A stretch of 64,000 bases of DNA from positions 3,553,001 to 3,617,000 of the forward strand of contig NZ_CP090349.1 of assembly GCF_021398735.1 (NCBI RefSeq). Reading direction: 5' to 3'. The position numbers and the translations under genes are program-made. Of the stretch, positions 43,181 through 51,775 are shown one piece after another. This stretch comes from Methylobacterium oryzae (lineage in GTDB: Bacteria > Pseudomonadota > Alphaproteobacteria > Rhizobiales > Beijerinckiaceae). The stretch's first letter is position 1, and each line of letters begins with the position of its first letter. Below the pieces are notes generated by a model, which made no database searches, had not been told where the DNA came from, and saw nothing but the letters and a program-made list of their open reading frames with translations.

Positions 43181-44980
43181 TCAGTGGTTGTCGCGCGGCA
43201 CGCCCCGCGTCTGCGCGATGCGCTGGAACGCCTCGGCGCCCTCGAGGATGGCCCCGGTGTGCATCTGCCCCACCGCGGCGCGCTGCATCGCCTGCCAGGG
43301 GGTCTGCGAGGCCGGATAGGCGTAGCCGCCGGCCGCCTCCAGGGCCGCGCGCCGCCGCGCGATCTCGTCGGCGTCGACCAGCATGTCGGCGGTGCCGCGG
43401 CGCAGGTCGATCCGCACCCGGTCGCCGGTGCGCAGGAGGGCGAGGCCGCCGCCGGCCGCCGCCTCGGGCGAGGCGTTGAGGATCGACGGCGAACCGGAGG
43501 TGCCGGACTGGCGCCCGTCGCCGAGGCAGGGCAGCGCGTGCACGCCGGCCCGGATCAGCTGCGCGGGCGGGCGCATGTTCACCACCTCGGCCGCCCCCGG
43601 ATAGCCCACGGGCCCGGCCCCGCGCATGACCAGCAGGGTCTCCTCGGTGATGCCGAGGCTCGGGTCGTCGATCCGGGCGTGGTAATCCTCCGGCCCGTCG
43701 AACACCACGACGGGGCCCTCGAAGGCGTCCGGATCCTCCGGGTTCGACAGGTAGCGGCTGCGGAACTCCGCGCCGATGACGCTGGTCTTCATCACCGCGG
43801 CGTCGAACAGGTTGCCGCGCAGGACCAGGAAGCCGGCCGCCTCCTTGAGCGGCCGGTCGATCGGCCGGATCACGTCCTCGTCCTCGATCGCGGCGCCGCG
43901 GCAATTGTCGCCGAGGGTCCGCCCGTTCACGGTGAGGGCGCCCTCGCGGATCAGGCCGCGGCGCATGAGCTGCGCCACCACCGCGGGCAAGCTGCCGGCG
44001 CGGTAGTAATCCTCGCCGAGATAGGCGCCCGCCGGCTGCAGATTGACGAGGAGCGGCACGTCGAGGCCGTGGGTCTGCCAGTCCGCGATGTCGAGCGCGA
44101 CCCCCATGTGGCGGGCGATCGCCGCGAGGTGGATCGGCGCGTTGGTCGAGCCGCCGATCGCGGAATTGACCGCGATGGCGTTGAGGAAGGCGTCGCGGGT
44201 CAGGATGTCGGAGGGCTTCAGGTCCTCGGCCACCATGGCGACGACGCGCTTGCCCGTCAGGTAGGCGGCCTCCTGCCGGTCGCGGTAGGGCGCCGGGATC
44301 GCGGCCGAGCCGGGCAGCATCATGCCGAGCGCCTCGGCCAGCGTGTTCATCGTGGTGGCGGTGCCCATCGTGTTGCAGAAGCCGGTCGAGGGCGCCGACG
44401 AGGTCACCAGCTTGATGAAGCCGTCGTGGTCGATCTCGCCGGCCGCCAGCATCTCGCGGGCCTTCCAGACGATCGTGCCGGATCCGGTGCGCTGGCCCTT
44501 GAACCAGCCGTTGAGCATCGGCCCCACCGACAGGGCGATGGCCGGGATGTTCACGGTGGCGGCCGCCATCAGGCAGGCCGGGGTGGTCTTGTCGCAGCCC
44601 GTGGTCAGCACGACCCCGTCGAGGGGGTAGCCGTAGAGCAGCTCCACGAGCCCGAGATAGGCGAGGTTGCGATCGAGGCCCGCGGTCGGCCGCTTGCCGG
44701 TCTCCTGGATCGGGTGGACGGGAAACTCCAGGACGATCCCGCCCGCCTCGCGGATGCCCTCGCGGATCCGCTCCGCGAGGACGAGGTGGTGGCGATTGCA
44801 CGGGGACAGGTCCGAGCCGGTCTGGGCGATGCCGATGATCGGTTTGCCCGAGCGCAGCTCCTCCAGGCTGAGGCCGAAGTTCAGGTAGCGCTCCAGGTAG
44901 AGCGCCGTCATGTCGATATTGTCGGGGTTGTCGAACCACGCGCGCGAGCGCAGGGGCCGTGCAATCGGTCGGTCGGTCAT
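43181..44980 (-). CDS. IlvD/Edd family sugar-acid dehydratase (L-arabinonate dehydratase-like)
   Basis: A 599-residue iron-sulfur dehydratase that removes water from a sugar acid to give a 2-keto-3-deoxy acid. The three cluster cysteines are Cys61 ([12 protein letters not shown]), Cys129 (TTGCDKTTP) and Cys202 ([10 protein letters not shown]), the pattern of 2Fe-2S arabinonate/xylonate dehydratases. Later blocks include [34 protein letters not shown] and [22 protein letters not shown]. Substrate choice among L-arabinonate, D-fuconate and D-galactonate cannot be fixed by reading alone. Its start overlaps the epimerase stop by four bases (ATGA). Confidence 0.9.
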   Translation of the reverse strand: MTDRPIARPLRSRAWFDNPDNIDMTALYLERYLNFGLSLEELRSGKPIIGIAQTGSDLSPCNRHHLVLAERIREGIREAGGIVLEFPVHPIQETGKRPTAGLDRNLAYLGLVELLYGYPLDGVVLTTGCDKTTPACLMAAATVNIPAIALSVGPMLNGWFKGQRTGSGTIVWKAREMLAAGEIDHDGFIKLVTSSAPSTGFCNTMGTATTMNTLAEALGMMLPGSAAIPAPYRDRQEAAYLTGKRVVAMVAEDLKPSDILTRDAFLNAIAVNSAIGGSTNAPIHLAAIARHMGVALDIADWQTHGLDVPLLVNLQPAGAYLGEDYYRAGSLPAVVAQLMRRGLIREGALTVNGRTLGDNCRGAAIEDEDVIRPIDRPLKEAAGFLVLRGNLFDAAVMKTSVIGAEFRSRYLSNPEDPDAFEGPVVVFDGPEDYHARIDDPSLGITEETLLVMRGAGPVGYPGAAEVVNMRPPAQLIRAGVHALPCLGDGRQSGTSGSPSILNASPEAAAGGGLALLRTGDRVRIDLRRGTADMLVDADEIARRRAALEAAGGYAYPASQTPWQAMQRAAVGQMHTGAILEGAEAFQRIAQTRGVPRDNH

Positions 44981-46140
44981 TTCTGGGTCCGGGGGGCGGG
45001 GCTGGTCGAGAAGCGGTAGGTGATCACGTTCCGGTAGGTCTTGCCGGGATCGAGCCGGGCCGAGCCGAAGGCCGCCTGGTTCGGCGTGTCGGGGAAGAGC
45101 TCCGGCTCCAGCGCCAGGGCGTCCGACTGGCGGTAGGCGAGGCCGGACTTACCGACCGCGGTCCCGTTGAGGAAGTTGCCGGCGTAGAACTGGAGGTCGG
45201 GCTGGTTGCTCGCCACGTCGAGGACGCGGCCCGATCCCGGATCCTCGACCCGCGCCACCGGGTGCGGCTCGGCCGTGGGCGCGTCGGTCACGACCCAGTT
45301 GTGGTCGTAGCCGCGCCCGCGCACGATCTGCGCGTCCCGCCCGTCGCGGATCCGCGCGCCGATCACCGTGGGCTCGCGGAAGTCGAAGGGCGTGCCGGCC
45401 ACCGGCAGGTGTTCCCCGGTCGGGATCAGGGTGGCGTCGACCGGCGTGAAGCGCTCCGCCGGGATGGTCAGAATCTGGTCGAGGATCGAGCGTCCCGAGC
45501 CCTCGCCCGCGAGGTTGAAGAAGCTGTGGTTGGTCAGGTTGACGATCGTCGGCTTGTCGGTCGTCGCCTCGTAGGTGACCGTGAGGGTGTTCGTGTCGTC
45601 CAGCGCGTAGGTGGCGGTCGCCGTCAGCGTGCCGGGATAGCCCTCCTCGCCGTCCGGGCTGACGTAGCGCAGGGTGACCGAGGGGGCCGCGCCGCCCTTG
45701 ACCGCGGTGATCGTCCAGAGCCGCTTGTCGAAGCCGGACGCGCCGCCGTGCAGGGCGTTCGGGCCGTCGTTGGTGGCCAGCGTGTAGGTCCGGCCGTCGA
45801 GGGTGAAGCGCCCGGCGCGGATGCGGTTGGCGTAGCGCCCGACGCTCGCGCCGAAATAGTTGCCCTTGGCCAGGTAGGAGGCGAGGTCATTGTAGCCGAG
45901 CACGACGTCCGCGGCCTTGCCGGAGCGGTCCGGCACGTCGAGCCTCCGCAGGAGCGCCCCCCACGACAGGATCCGCGCCGTGACGCCCTTGCTGTTCGTC
46001 AGCGTCACCTCCTCCACCGTCCGGCCGTCCGGCAGCGTGCCGAACACCGCCCGGGTCGGCTCGGCCGCCCGGGCCGGTGCCGGCGTCAGGCCCGGCAGGG
46101 CCGCACAGGCGCACAGCGCCAGGGATCCCACTCCACGCAT
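44977..46140 (-). CDS. Exported aldose 1-epimerase
   Basis: A 387-residue mutarotase that interconverts alpha and beta sugars. It has a signal peptide ([23 protein letters not shown]), so it acts in the periplasm. Active-site blocks are [35 protein letters not shown] (His), [14 protein letters not shown] (His) and the C-terminal [15 protein letters not shown], where the Glu is the catalytic base. It would feed the correct anomer to the sugar dehydrogenase or transporter. The ATG at 46140 begins the signal peptide; the frame extends upstream without support. Confidence 0.9.
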   Translation of the reverse strand: MRGVGSLALCACAALPGLTPAPARAAEPTRAVFGTLPDGRTVEEVTLTNSKGVTARILSWGALLRRLDVPDRSGKAADVVLGYNDLASYLAKGNYFGASVGRYANRIRAGRFTLDGRTYTLATNDGPNALHGGASGFDKRLWTITAVKGGAAPSVTLRYVSPDGEEGYPGTLTATATYALDDTNTLTVTYEATTDKPTIVNLTNHSFFNLAGEGSGRSILDQILTIPAERFTPVDATLIPTGEHLPVAGTPFDFREPTVIGARIRDGRDAQIVRGRGYDHNWVVTDAPTAEPHPVARVEDPGSGRVLDVASNQPDLQFYAGNFLNGTAVGKSGLAYRQSDALALEPELFPDTPNQAAFGSARLDPGKTYRNVITYRFSTSPAPRTQK

Positions 46141-46232
46141 CGCGCTCTCCCCCTTCGTGATTCCGCCCGCCGCGCCGGTCCTGCGCCGGACCGCGACGGG
46201 ACTCGCGGTTGACGTCCGCGAACCCGGTATAT

Positions 46233-46246
46233 ACTCAGACAAATAA
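46233..46246. promoter_or_regulatory. Candidate operator in the epimerase/transporter divergent promoter
   Basis: ACTCAGACAAATAA matches 13 of 14 positions of the motif at 42230-42243. It lies between the epimerase start (46140, minus strand) and the sugar transporter start (46302, plus strand). One regulator bound here could control both directions. Confidence 0.5.
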
Positions 46247-46301
46247 AAGGAACAACACGGGACCCCGACAAGGTGGCCCGAGAGGCAGAGGACGACGCCG
46301 G

Positions 46302-47627
46302 ATGGCAGGACCGATCGCGACCGCGGGGACCGCGGCGCCCCGGACGGGGGCGGAGGCCGCGCGCGACCGGGGCGGCTACCGCCCGGCCCTGTCGCTGCTG
46401 GCGAGCCTGTTCTTCATGTGGGGCTTCATCACGGTCATCAACAACACGCTGCTGCCGCACCTGCGCAGCGTGTTCGACCTCGACTACACGCAGACCACGC
46501 TGATCGAGTCCGTCTGGTTCATCGCCTACTTCGTCGCCTCGATCCCGGCGGCCAAGCTGATCGAGCGCGTCGGCTACCAGCGCGCCCTGGTGACGGGACT
46601 GGGCATCATGGCGCTCGGCACGCTCGGGATGATCCTGGCCGCCCACCGGGTCTCCTACGCGATCACGCTCACGGCGCTGTTCGTGATCGCCAGCGGCATC
46701 ACCCTCCTGCAGGTCGCCGCGAACCCCTACGTGGCGGTGGTCGGCCCGGCCGAGAGCGCCCCGGCGCGGCTCAACCTCGTGCAGGCGTTCAACTCCCTCG
46801 GGACGACCCTGGCGCCGCTGTTCGGCGGCTACCTGATCCTCGGCCGCTCGGCCTCGGGCAACGCCGCCGCCGGGGCCACCCTGACCCCGGCCGAGCGCCT
46901 GGCCGACGCGCAGTCGGTGCAGCTGCCCTACCTGATCGTGGCGGTGGTGCTCGTCGTCCTCGCCGCGGTCATCGCCCGCTTCCCGCTGCCCGCCATCAGC
47001 GGTTCCGGCGGCACCACCGCCCGGGCCGCCAGGGCCGAGCGCGCCGGCCTGTCGCTCTGGCGCCACCGCAACCTCGTGCTCGGCGTGCCGGCGATCTTCA
47101 TCTACCTGATCGCCGAGATCGGGGTGTCGAACCTGTTCATCAACTTCGTGTCGCAGCCCGAGATCGGCGACCTGACCCACGCCCAGGCCTCGCGCTACCT
47201 GTTCCTGCTCTGGGGCGGCATGATGGTCGGCCGCTTCGTCGGCAGCTACCTGATGCAGCGGCGCCCGGCCGAGACCGTGCTGGCCGGCGCGGCGATCGGC
47301 GCCTGCGCGGTGATGCTGGTGGCGACCTTCGCGACCGGCCACCTCGCCCTGTGGGCGCTGATCTCGGTCGGCCTGTTCCACGCGATCATGTTCCCGACGA
47401 TCTTCACCCTGGGCATCCGCGGCCTCGGACCGCTCACCGAGGAGGGCGCCGGGCTGCTGATCATGGCGATCGCGGGCGGCTCCCTGGTCGTGGTGCAGGG
47501 CTGGGCGGCGGACCGGTACGGGCTGCAGCGCTCCTTCCTGATCACCGCCGCCTGCGAGCTCTACGTCCTGTTCTACGCGCTCTGGGGCTGCAGGACCGGC
47601 GCCGCAGCGCGGCCGGCCGGCGCCTGA
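46302..47627 (+). CDS. FucP/GluP family sugar:proton symporter (MFS)
   Basis: A 441-residue major-facilitator sugar importer with about 12 helices. Family-specific blocks are FFMWGFITVINNTLLPHLRS, ESVWFIAYFVASIPAAKLIE, LLQVAANPYVAVVGP, RLNLVQAFNSLGTTLAPLFG and FHAIMFPTIFTLGIRGLG. These match the L-fucose and glucose/galactose transporters (FucP, GluP). It is divergent from the epimerase and followed 26 bp later by the lactonase, so uptake and the second pathway step are co-expressed. The start is the ATG at 46302. Confidence 0.92.
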   Translation: MAGPIATAGTAAPRTGAEAARDRGGYRPALSLLASLFFMWGFITVINNTLLPHLRSVFDLDYTQTTLIESVWFIAYFVASIPAAKLIERVGYQRALVTGLGIMALGTLGMILAAHRVSYAITLTALFVIASGITLLQVAANPYVAVVGPAESAPARLNLVQAFNSLGTTLAPLFGGYLILGRSASGNAAAGATLTPAERLADAQSVQLPYLIVAVVLVVLAAVIARFPLPAISGSGGTTARAARAERAGLSLWRHRNLVLGVPAIFIYLIAEIGVSNLFINFVSQPEIGDLTHAQASRYLFLLWGGMMVGRFVGSYLMQRRPAETVLAGAAIGACAVMLVATFATGHLALWALISVGLFHAIMFPTIFTLGIRGLGPLTEEGAGLLIMAIAGGSLVVVQGWAADRYGLQRSFLITAACELYVLFYALWGCRTGAAARPAGA

Positions 47628-47653
47628 GCGTCGGCCAGATCGGGGAGCCCGCC

Positions 47654-48517
47654 ATGGACCCGCGGATCCGCATCCTCGACCGGCCCCGGCGCGACCGGCT
47701 CGGCGAGGGCCCGGTCTGGGTTCCGGAGCGGGGCGTGCTGTTCTGGGTCGATATCGAGGCGCCGGCCCTGAACTGGCTGGACCTCGCCGACGGCGCCGTG
47801 GGCACGCGCCCGTTCCCGGAACCGCTCGGCTGGATCATCCCCCGCGCGGGCCGGCGCGACTTCGTCGTCGGGCTGAAGAGCGGCTTCGCGACCTACGACC
47901 TGGAGGCCGACCGCCTCGCGCCGATCGGCGACCCCGAGCCCGACGATCCCGACAACCGCCTGAACGACGCCAAGGTCGATTGCGCCGGCCGGATCTGGGC
48001 CGGGAGCATGCACCAGGCCGAGACCGCGGTGTCGGGCGCCCTGCACCGGCTCGACCCGGACCTGACGTGGCGGCGGATGGATACCAGCTACGGCGTCGCC
48101 AACGGGCCGACCTTCAGCCGCGACGGCCGGATCCTCTATCACAGCGACAGCGCCGCCCGGACGGTCTACGCCTTCGACCTCGCCGCCGACGGGGCGCTGA
48201 CGGGCAAGCGGCCCTTCCTCCGCTTCCCCGACGATTGGGGCTGGCCCGACGGCATGACCACGGACGAAGAGGGCTGCCTGTGGATCGCCCACTGGGGCGG
48301 CGGCCGGCTCAGCCGCTTCGATCCCGCGGGGCGCCTGCTGCGCGCGATCCCCCTGCCCGCCCCCAACATCACGAGCTGCGCCTTCGCGGGTCCCGGCCTC
48401 GACCGGCTGTTCGTCACCTCGGCGGCGCGGGGGGCGGAGCACGTGCCGGAGGCCGGCGCGCTGTTCGAGCTCGACGTTGGCGTCGCCGGCCTGCCGCCCC
48501 GCGCCTTCGCGGGCTGA
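47654..48517 (+). CDS. SMP-30/gluconolactonase family sugar lactonase
   Basis: A 287-residue six-bladed propeller enzyme that opens the sugar lactone made by the dehydrogenase. The metal ligands are in GEGPVWVPERGVLFWVDIEA (Glu near residue 18), NRLNDAKVDCAGRIWAGSM (Asn and Asp) and FPDDWGWPDGMTTDEEGCLW (Asp). The fold ends ITSCAFAGPGLDRLFVTSA, again standard. The gene is 26 bp downstream of the transporter in the same transcript. By context its substrate is probably arabinono- or galactono-lactone. Confidence 0.92.
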   Translation: MDPRIRILDRPRRDRLGEGPVWVPERGVLFWVDIEAPALNWLDLADGAVGTRPFPEPLGWIIPRAGRRDFVVGLKSGFATYDLEADRLAPIGDPEPDDPDNRLNDAKVDCAGRIWAGSMHQAETAVSGALHRLDPDLTWRRMDTSYGVANGPTFSRDGRILYHSDSAARTVYAFDLAADGALTGKRPFLRFPDDWGWPDGMTTDEEGCLWIAHWGGGRLSRFDPAGRLLRAIPLPAPNITSCAFAGPGLDRLFVTSAARGAEHVPEAGALFELDVGVAGLPPRAFAG

Positions 48518-48730
48518 CCGACCCGGCGCCGAGGACGTTGAGTCCCCTGCGCAGATCTTTCCTCCAGCGGGGCGGGCCCTCCGGCGGCCGGGCTGCCGCG
48601 GCGGGCGGTCGCGGGTCGGCAGTCGCGGGCAGGCGGTCGCGGGATCGTGCGTCGGCGTCCTCCGGATGGGGGATGCGGTCGCCCTGTGGCGGGTCTACGG
48701 TCGGGCCTTCTCCGAGACGAGATCACCTTC

Positions 48731-48760
48731 AAGCCCGCCCGGCTAGGCCGTGGCGGGCTT
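48731..48760. terminator. Hairpin terminator between lactonase and DUF6894 genes
   Basis: AAGCCCGCC and GGCGGGCTT form a perfect 9-bp stem around a 12-base loop, followed by CTTCTT on the plus strand. It lies between converging genes and probably ends both transcripts. Confidence 0.6.
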
Positions 48761-48771
48761 CTTGTCGGGCG

Positions 48772-48993
48772 CTACCGCCGGATCGGCAGCCGGTGGCGGG
48801 CGTACCCGGCGGCGTCGCGCACGACCAAGCTCCAGGACCGGTCGGGATCGGCGGCGCAGACCTCGTCGGCCATCTCGGCGATGACGCTGCGCGCCTCGGC
48901 CATGGCCTCGGCCAGGCTGCCGACCTCCACGCCGTCGTCGTCCCGGATCGTCTCCTCGCCGCTCTCGAGGTCGAAGTAGAAGCGCTCGGACAC
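48772..48993 (-). CDS. DUF6894 family small protein
   Basis: A 73-residue acidic protein of a family abundant in Methylobacterium and related Rhizobiales. It opens with MSERFYFDLESGEETIRDDD, the pattern for which the family is defined (a short Y/F-rich strand, then a D-D-G-V-E turn), followed by a helix (LAEAMAEARSVIAEMADEVC) and a closing strand WSLVVRDAAG. The function is unknown. The genome very probably carries many copies. Confidence 0.8.
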   Translation of the reverse strand: MSERFYFDLESGEETIRDDDGVEVGSLAEAMAEARSVIAEMADEVCAADPDRSWSLVVRDAAGYARHRLPIRR

Positions 48994-49234
48994 CGACCTC
49001 CCCCCTGCTGCAGCCCCGCGGCGATCGTCCGGATATCTCTACGTAGTGCGATGCACGACTGGGAAAGGTCTTCGGTCGGATAAACCTTAATGCATCTAAA
49101 ACATGGAGTTTGCTCGGATCTGCGCCGTCCGCCCGAGATTCCGCTCACGTTATCAAGTACAAGAATCCCCAGCGTCCCCCCGCCGTCGTCCGACGGCCCG
49201 GAGCGGTGGCGCGCCTGAGCCGGGGCCCCTTGAC

Positions 49235-49441
49235 ATGTCGACCTCCGCCAACCCGCCCGACCCGTGCGCCGAGACGGCCGCGCTCCGCAAGGACAAGCTG
49301 CGCGCGCACATCAGGAGCGTGCTGTCGACAATCCGGTCCCATCATACGGGCCGCGGGGCGCCGTCGATCCGGGCCACGGGCTACGTCCTTGGAGGGTGGT
49401 TCTGCGGCTCGGCCGCGGCAACGATCCCGCTTTTTACGTAG
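49235..49441 (+). CDS. Possible small protein with LRAHIRSVL motif
   Basis: A 68-codon open frame beginning MSTSANPPDPCAET, then LRKDKLRAHIRSVLSTIRSH and a tail with a Gly-rich hydrophobic patch. On its own it would be doubtful. It is listed because a second short frame 65 bp downstream encodes nearly the same LRxHIRxVL stretch using mostly different codons, which suggests that the protein sequence is conserved. No known domain. Confidence 0.35.
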   Translation: MSTSANPPDPCAETAALRKDKLRAHIRSVLSTIRSHHTGRGAPSIRATGYVLGGWFCGSAAATIPLFT

Positions 49442-49505
49442 CAACGGTCCGTCCAAGGGATGTGTTTCTCGAGGCGCCGCGATCCGGCGCTTCGAACGGC
49501 GTCCC

Positions 49506-49589
49506 ATGGCAGAGAACACCCAGCTTCGATCCCATATCCGCGGCGTGCTGCTCAGATTGGTGCGGCGCCTGCGCGATCGGGCCGGCTGA
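49506..49589 (+). CDS. Possible 27-residue protein with LRSHIRGVL motif
   Basis: The frame reads MAENTQLRSHIRGVLLRLVR and ends LRDRAG. Seven of nine residues of LRSHIRGVL equal those of the upstream small frame, although five codons differ. The predicted product is one amphipathic basic helix. It could be a remnant of a duplicated gene rather than a functional peptide. Confidence 0.3.
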   Translation: MAENTQLRSHIRGVLLRLVRRLRDRAG

Positions 49590-49692
49590 CGGGGTCCTGT
49601 TCGAGGCCGGTGGGACAATTGCGAGACAACTACGAGACAACCGCGAGGAGGCCGGTGCGCCGCGCCGCGCACCGACCCCGTCGTCCGGCCGC

Positions 49693-50388
49693 TCACCCCG
49701 GCTGAGCGCCCATCATCGCCTGCATCCGATCGAGCCGGGCGATGTGCAGGTTGATCAGCGGCAGGGCGCCGCGGGCGATCGCGCGCAGGCCGGGATCCTC
49801 GCCCGACCGGGCGTAGGCGCCATGGATGCCCAGCGCCTCCCGATGGCCCTGGAGCGAGGCGTTCACGAAGGTGGCGTCGTATTGCGGCCCCGGCGGCATG
49901 GCGCTGAGCTGCGCCAGGATCTGCGCCTTCTGCGCGTCGGTGGTCATGCCCTGGGCCGGAGCCGGTCCGCCGAGCACGCCGCCGACGACACCGCCGGCGA
50001 CACCGCCCGCCGCATTCACGGCCGTGCCGGCCACCGCCACCGGCGCCGCGACGAGGCCGCCGATCAGGCCACCCGGGCCCGCCGCGGCCGGGCCCGGGAT
50101 CGGGGCGCCGCCCGTGTAGGCGCTGATCTTGCGGGCGAGGTTCACCTGTTCGACCACCTCCGCGCGGGCGAACTTCTTGACGGCGGGATTGGTGGTCTTC
50201 GCGTGGGCGTCGCGGGCCGTGTTCTCCAGGAACAGGCCGCCGCCGGTGGCCATCTGGAGATAGGCGCCGGTCGGAATCGCGCCGGCCGGCGTGACCTGCG
50301 CGAGGGCTGTGCGGGTGACCGCCAGGGCCGCGGTGGCGCCCAGCATCGTGGTGAGGAGAGCGCGTCTGTGCATGCGACGGTGCATCAT
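49693..50388 (-). CDS. Exported DUF4142 domain protein with Gly/Pro/Ala insert
   Basis: A 231-residue protein with an N-terminal export signal containing RRMHRRALLTTMLGATAALA. The DUF4142 (ferritin-like) fold is split: the first helices are AYLQMATGGGLFLENTARDA and VKKFARAEVVEQVNLARK; the last are ILAQLSAMPPGPQYDATFVN and LPLINLHIARLDRMQAM. Between them lies about 55 residues of Gly, Ala, Pro and Val repeats (GGLVAAPVAVAGTAVNAAGG and similar), which look like a flexible or membrane-seeking loop. The function of DUF4142 proteins is unknown. Starts at either of two adjacent ATGs are possible. Confidence 0.75.
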   Translation of the reverse strand: MMHRRMHRRALLTTMLGATAALAVTRTALAQVTPAGAIPTGAYLQMATGGGLFLENTARDAHAKTTNPAVKKFARAEVVEQVNLARKISAYTGGAPIPGPAAAGPGGLIGGLVAAPVAVAGTAVNAAGGVAGGVVGGVLGGPAPAQGMTTDAQKAQILAQLSAMPPGPQYDATFVNASLQGHREALGIHGAYARSGEDPGLRAIARGALPLINLHIARLDRMQAMMGAQPG

Positions 50389-50707
50389 GGGAGTGGCATC
50401 CGGATTGGGTGAGGCACCCGACGCCCCGATCATCGCTTGAGGTGCTGCCCGGCGAACCGCACAGGGGGGACAAGGTTCCTGCCCGGCGGGCCGTCCGAAC
50501 GGCGGGATCGGGGCACCGAGAAACCGCAGGATGGATCGGATTTCGCGCGCGAATGACCGGTCCTGCGCAGCCTTTGCGCGGGAATACGCCGTCTTCGCCG
50601 CCCGGCCCGCGGCTTTATCTCCGATCGATACAGATCTAGATTGGCGCACCGAACGAGGCAGCGCCGCGCGGGGGGCGCGGCCATCCGGACCGGCTCTCGA
50701 GGTGACG
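50389..50707. other. Divergent promoter region, no gene
   Basis: These 319 bases separate the DUF4142 gene from the LacI gene. About 50610-50645 is a small AT-rich island with overlapping ATCGAT and AGATCT sequences, the best place for the LacI promoter or its own operator. Nothing else is recognised. Confidence 0.4.
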
Positions 50708-51763
50708 ATGGGCCAGACGACGATCAAGGACGTCGCCCGACGGGCCGGCGTGAGCTTCCAGACGGTCTCGCTGGTCCTGAACCACCCGCAGAAGGTCGCC
50801 CGGACCACGCGCGAGACCATCGAGACGGCCATGCGCGACCTGGACTTCGTGCCCAGCCTCGCCGCCCGGTCCCTGCGCAAGAAGCCCAGTCGCAGCATCG
50901 CCTGCGTGTTCGCTCCGGCGCCGGAGCCCGCCGCCGACGGGGGCCGCCCGGGGGAGACGGCCGATCACGGCCACGTCCTCCGGACCTTCGGCACCGTCAC
51001 CGACCGGCAGGGCTACACCCTGGTCCACCGCTGCCGCCGCGCCGACGACCCGGACGGCCCGGGCCGGATCGCCGGCCTCGTCAGCGAGGCCCGGGTCGAC
51101 GGCCTCGTGGTCTTCGCCGAGGATCGGGACGACCCGCTGATCGGCCTGCTCCAGGCCAAGCGATGCCCGTTCGTGGTGTTCGGCCTGGAGGTGCCCGGCA
51201 CGCACTACGTCGCGCTGGCGGAGCGCGACGCGGTCCACGGGGCCGTCCGCCACCTGATCGCGGCGGGGAGCCGGTCGATCTGCCTGCTCGCGGGCGACGC
51301 GCGCCGGCCCGCCGCCGCCACCGAGCGGTTCCGCGGCTACCGGGATGCCCTCGCGGAGGCGGGGCTGCCCCTGCGCGACGCCCTCGTGGTCTCCTGCGAC
51401 GGGACCGCCGCGGGCGGCTACCGGGCCGCGCGGGCTCTCCTGGAGGCCGGACCCGGCGCCCGGCCGGACGCCGTCGTGGCCGCCAGCGACCGGGTGGCGT
51501 TCGGCGTACTGCGGGCGCTGCACGAGGGCGGCGTGCGGGTCCCCGCGGAGATCCGCGTCGTCGGCTTCGACAACCTCAGCCAGGGGGCCTACGCGATCCC
51601 GAGCCTGACCTCGGTCGATGTCCCGGTGCTCGACATGGTCCGGTCCGCCTTCGCGACGCTGGTCGAACTGATCGAGGGGACACGGGCGCCGGACGACCTC
51701 GCCCAGACGCTGTTCCCCGCGCGCCTCGTCGTGCGCGAGTCGAGCGCGCCGGCGGCACCCTAG
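50708..51763 (+). CDS. LacI family transcriptional regulator
   Basis: A 351-residue repressor-type regulator. The N-terminal HTH reads TTIKDVARRAGVSFQTVSLV followed by the hinge helix LDFVPSLAARSLRKK. The rest is a periplasmic-binding-protein-like sensor (VDGLVVFAEDRDDPLIGLLQ, FRGYRDALAEAGLPL, RIRVVGFDN-like block, then DVPVLDMVRSAFATLVELI). The inducer is unknown; sugars are usual. It ends 12 bp from the convergent ABC transporter, so its target cannot be guessed from orientation. The ATG at 50708 fits the family start. Confidence 0.9.
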   Translation: MGQTTIKDVARRAGVSFQTVSLVLNHPQKVARTTRETIETAMRDLDFVPSLAARSLRKKPSRSIACVFAPAPEPAADGGRPGETADHGHVLRTFGTVTDRQGYTLVHRCRRADDPDGPGRIAGLVSEARVDGLVVFAEDRDDPLIGLLQAKRCPFVVFGLEVPGTHYVALAERDAVHGAVRHLIAAGSRSICLLAGDARRPAAATERFRGYRDALAEAGLPLRDALVVSCDGTAAGGYRAARALLEAGPGARPDAVVAASDRVAFGVLRALHEGGVRVPAEIRVVGFDNLSQGAYAIPSLTSVDVPVLDMVRSAFATLVELIEGTRAPDDLAQTLFPARLVVRESSAPAAP

Positions 51764-51775
51764 CGAGGCCGGCTC

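Noticed and set aside
43166..45019. A 617-codon plus-strand open frame
   Set aside because: It mirrors the dehydratase gene; the minus-strand frame has all cluster cysteines.
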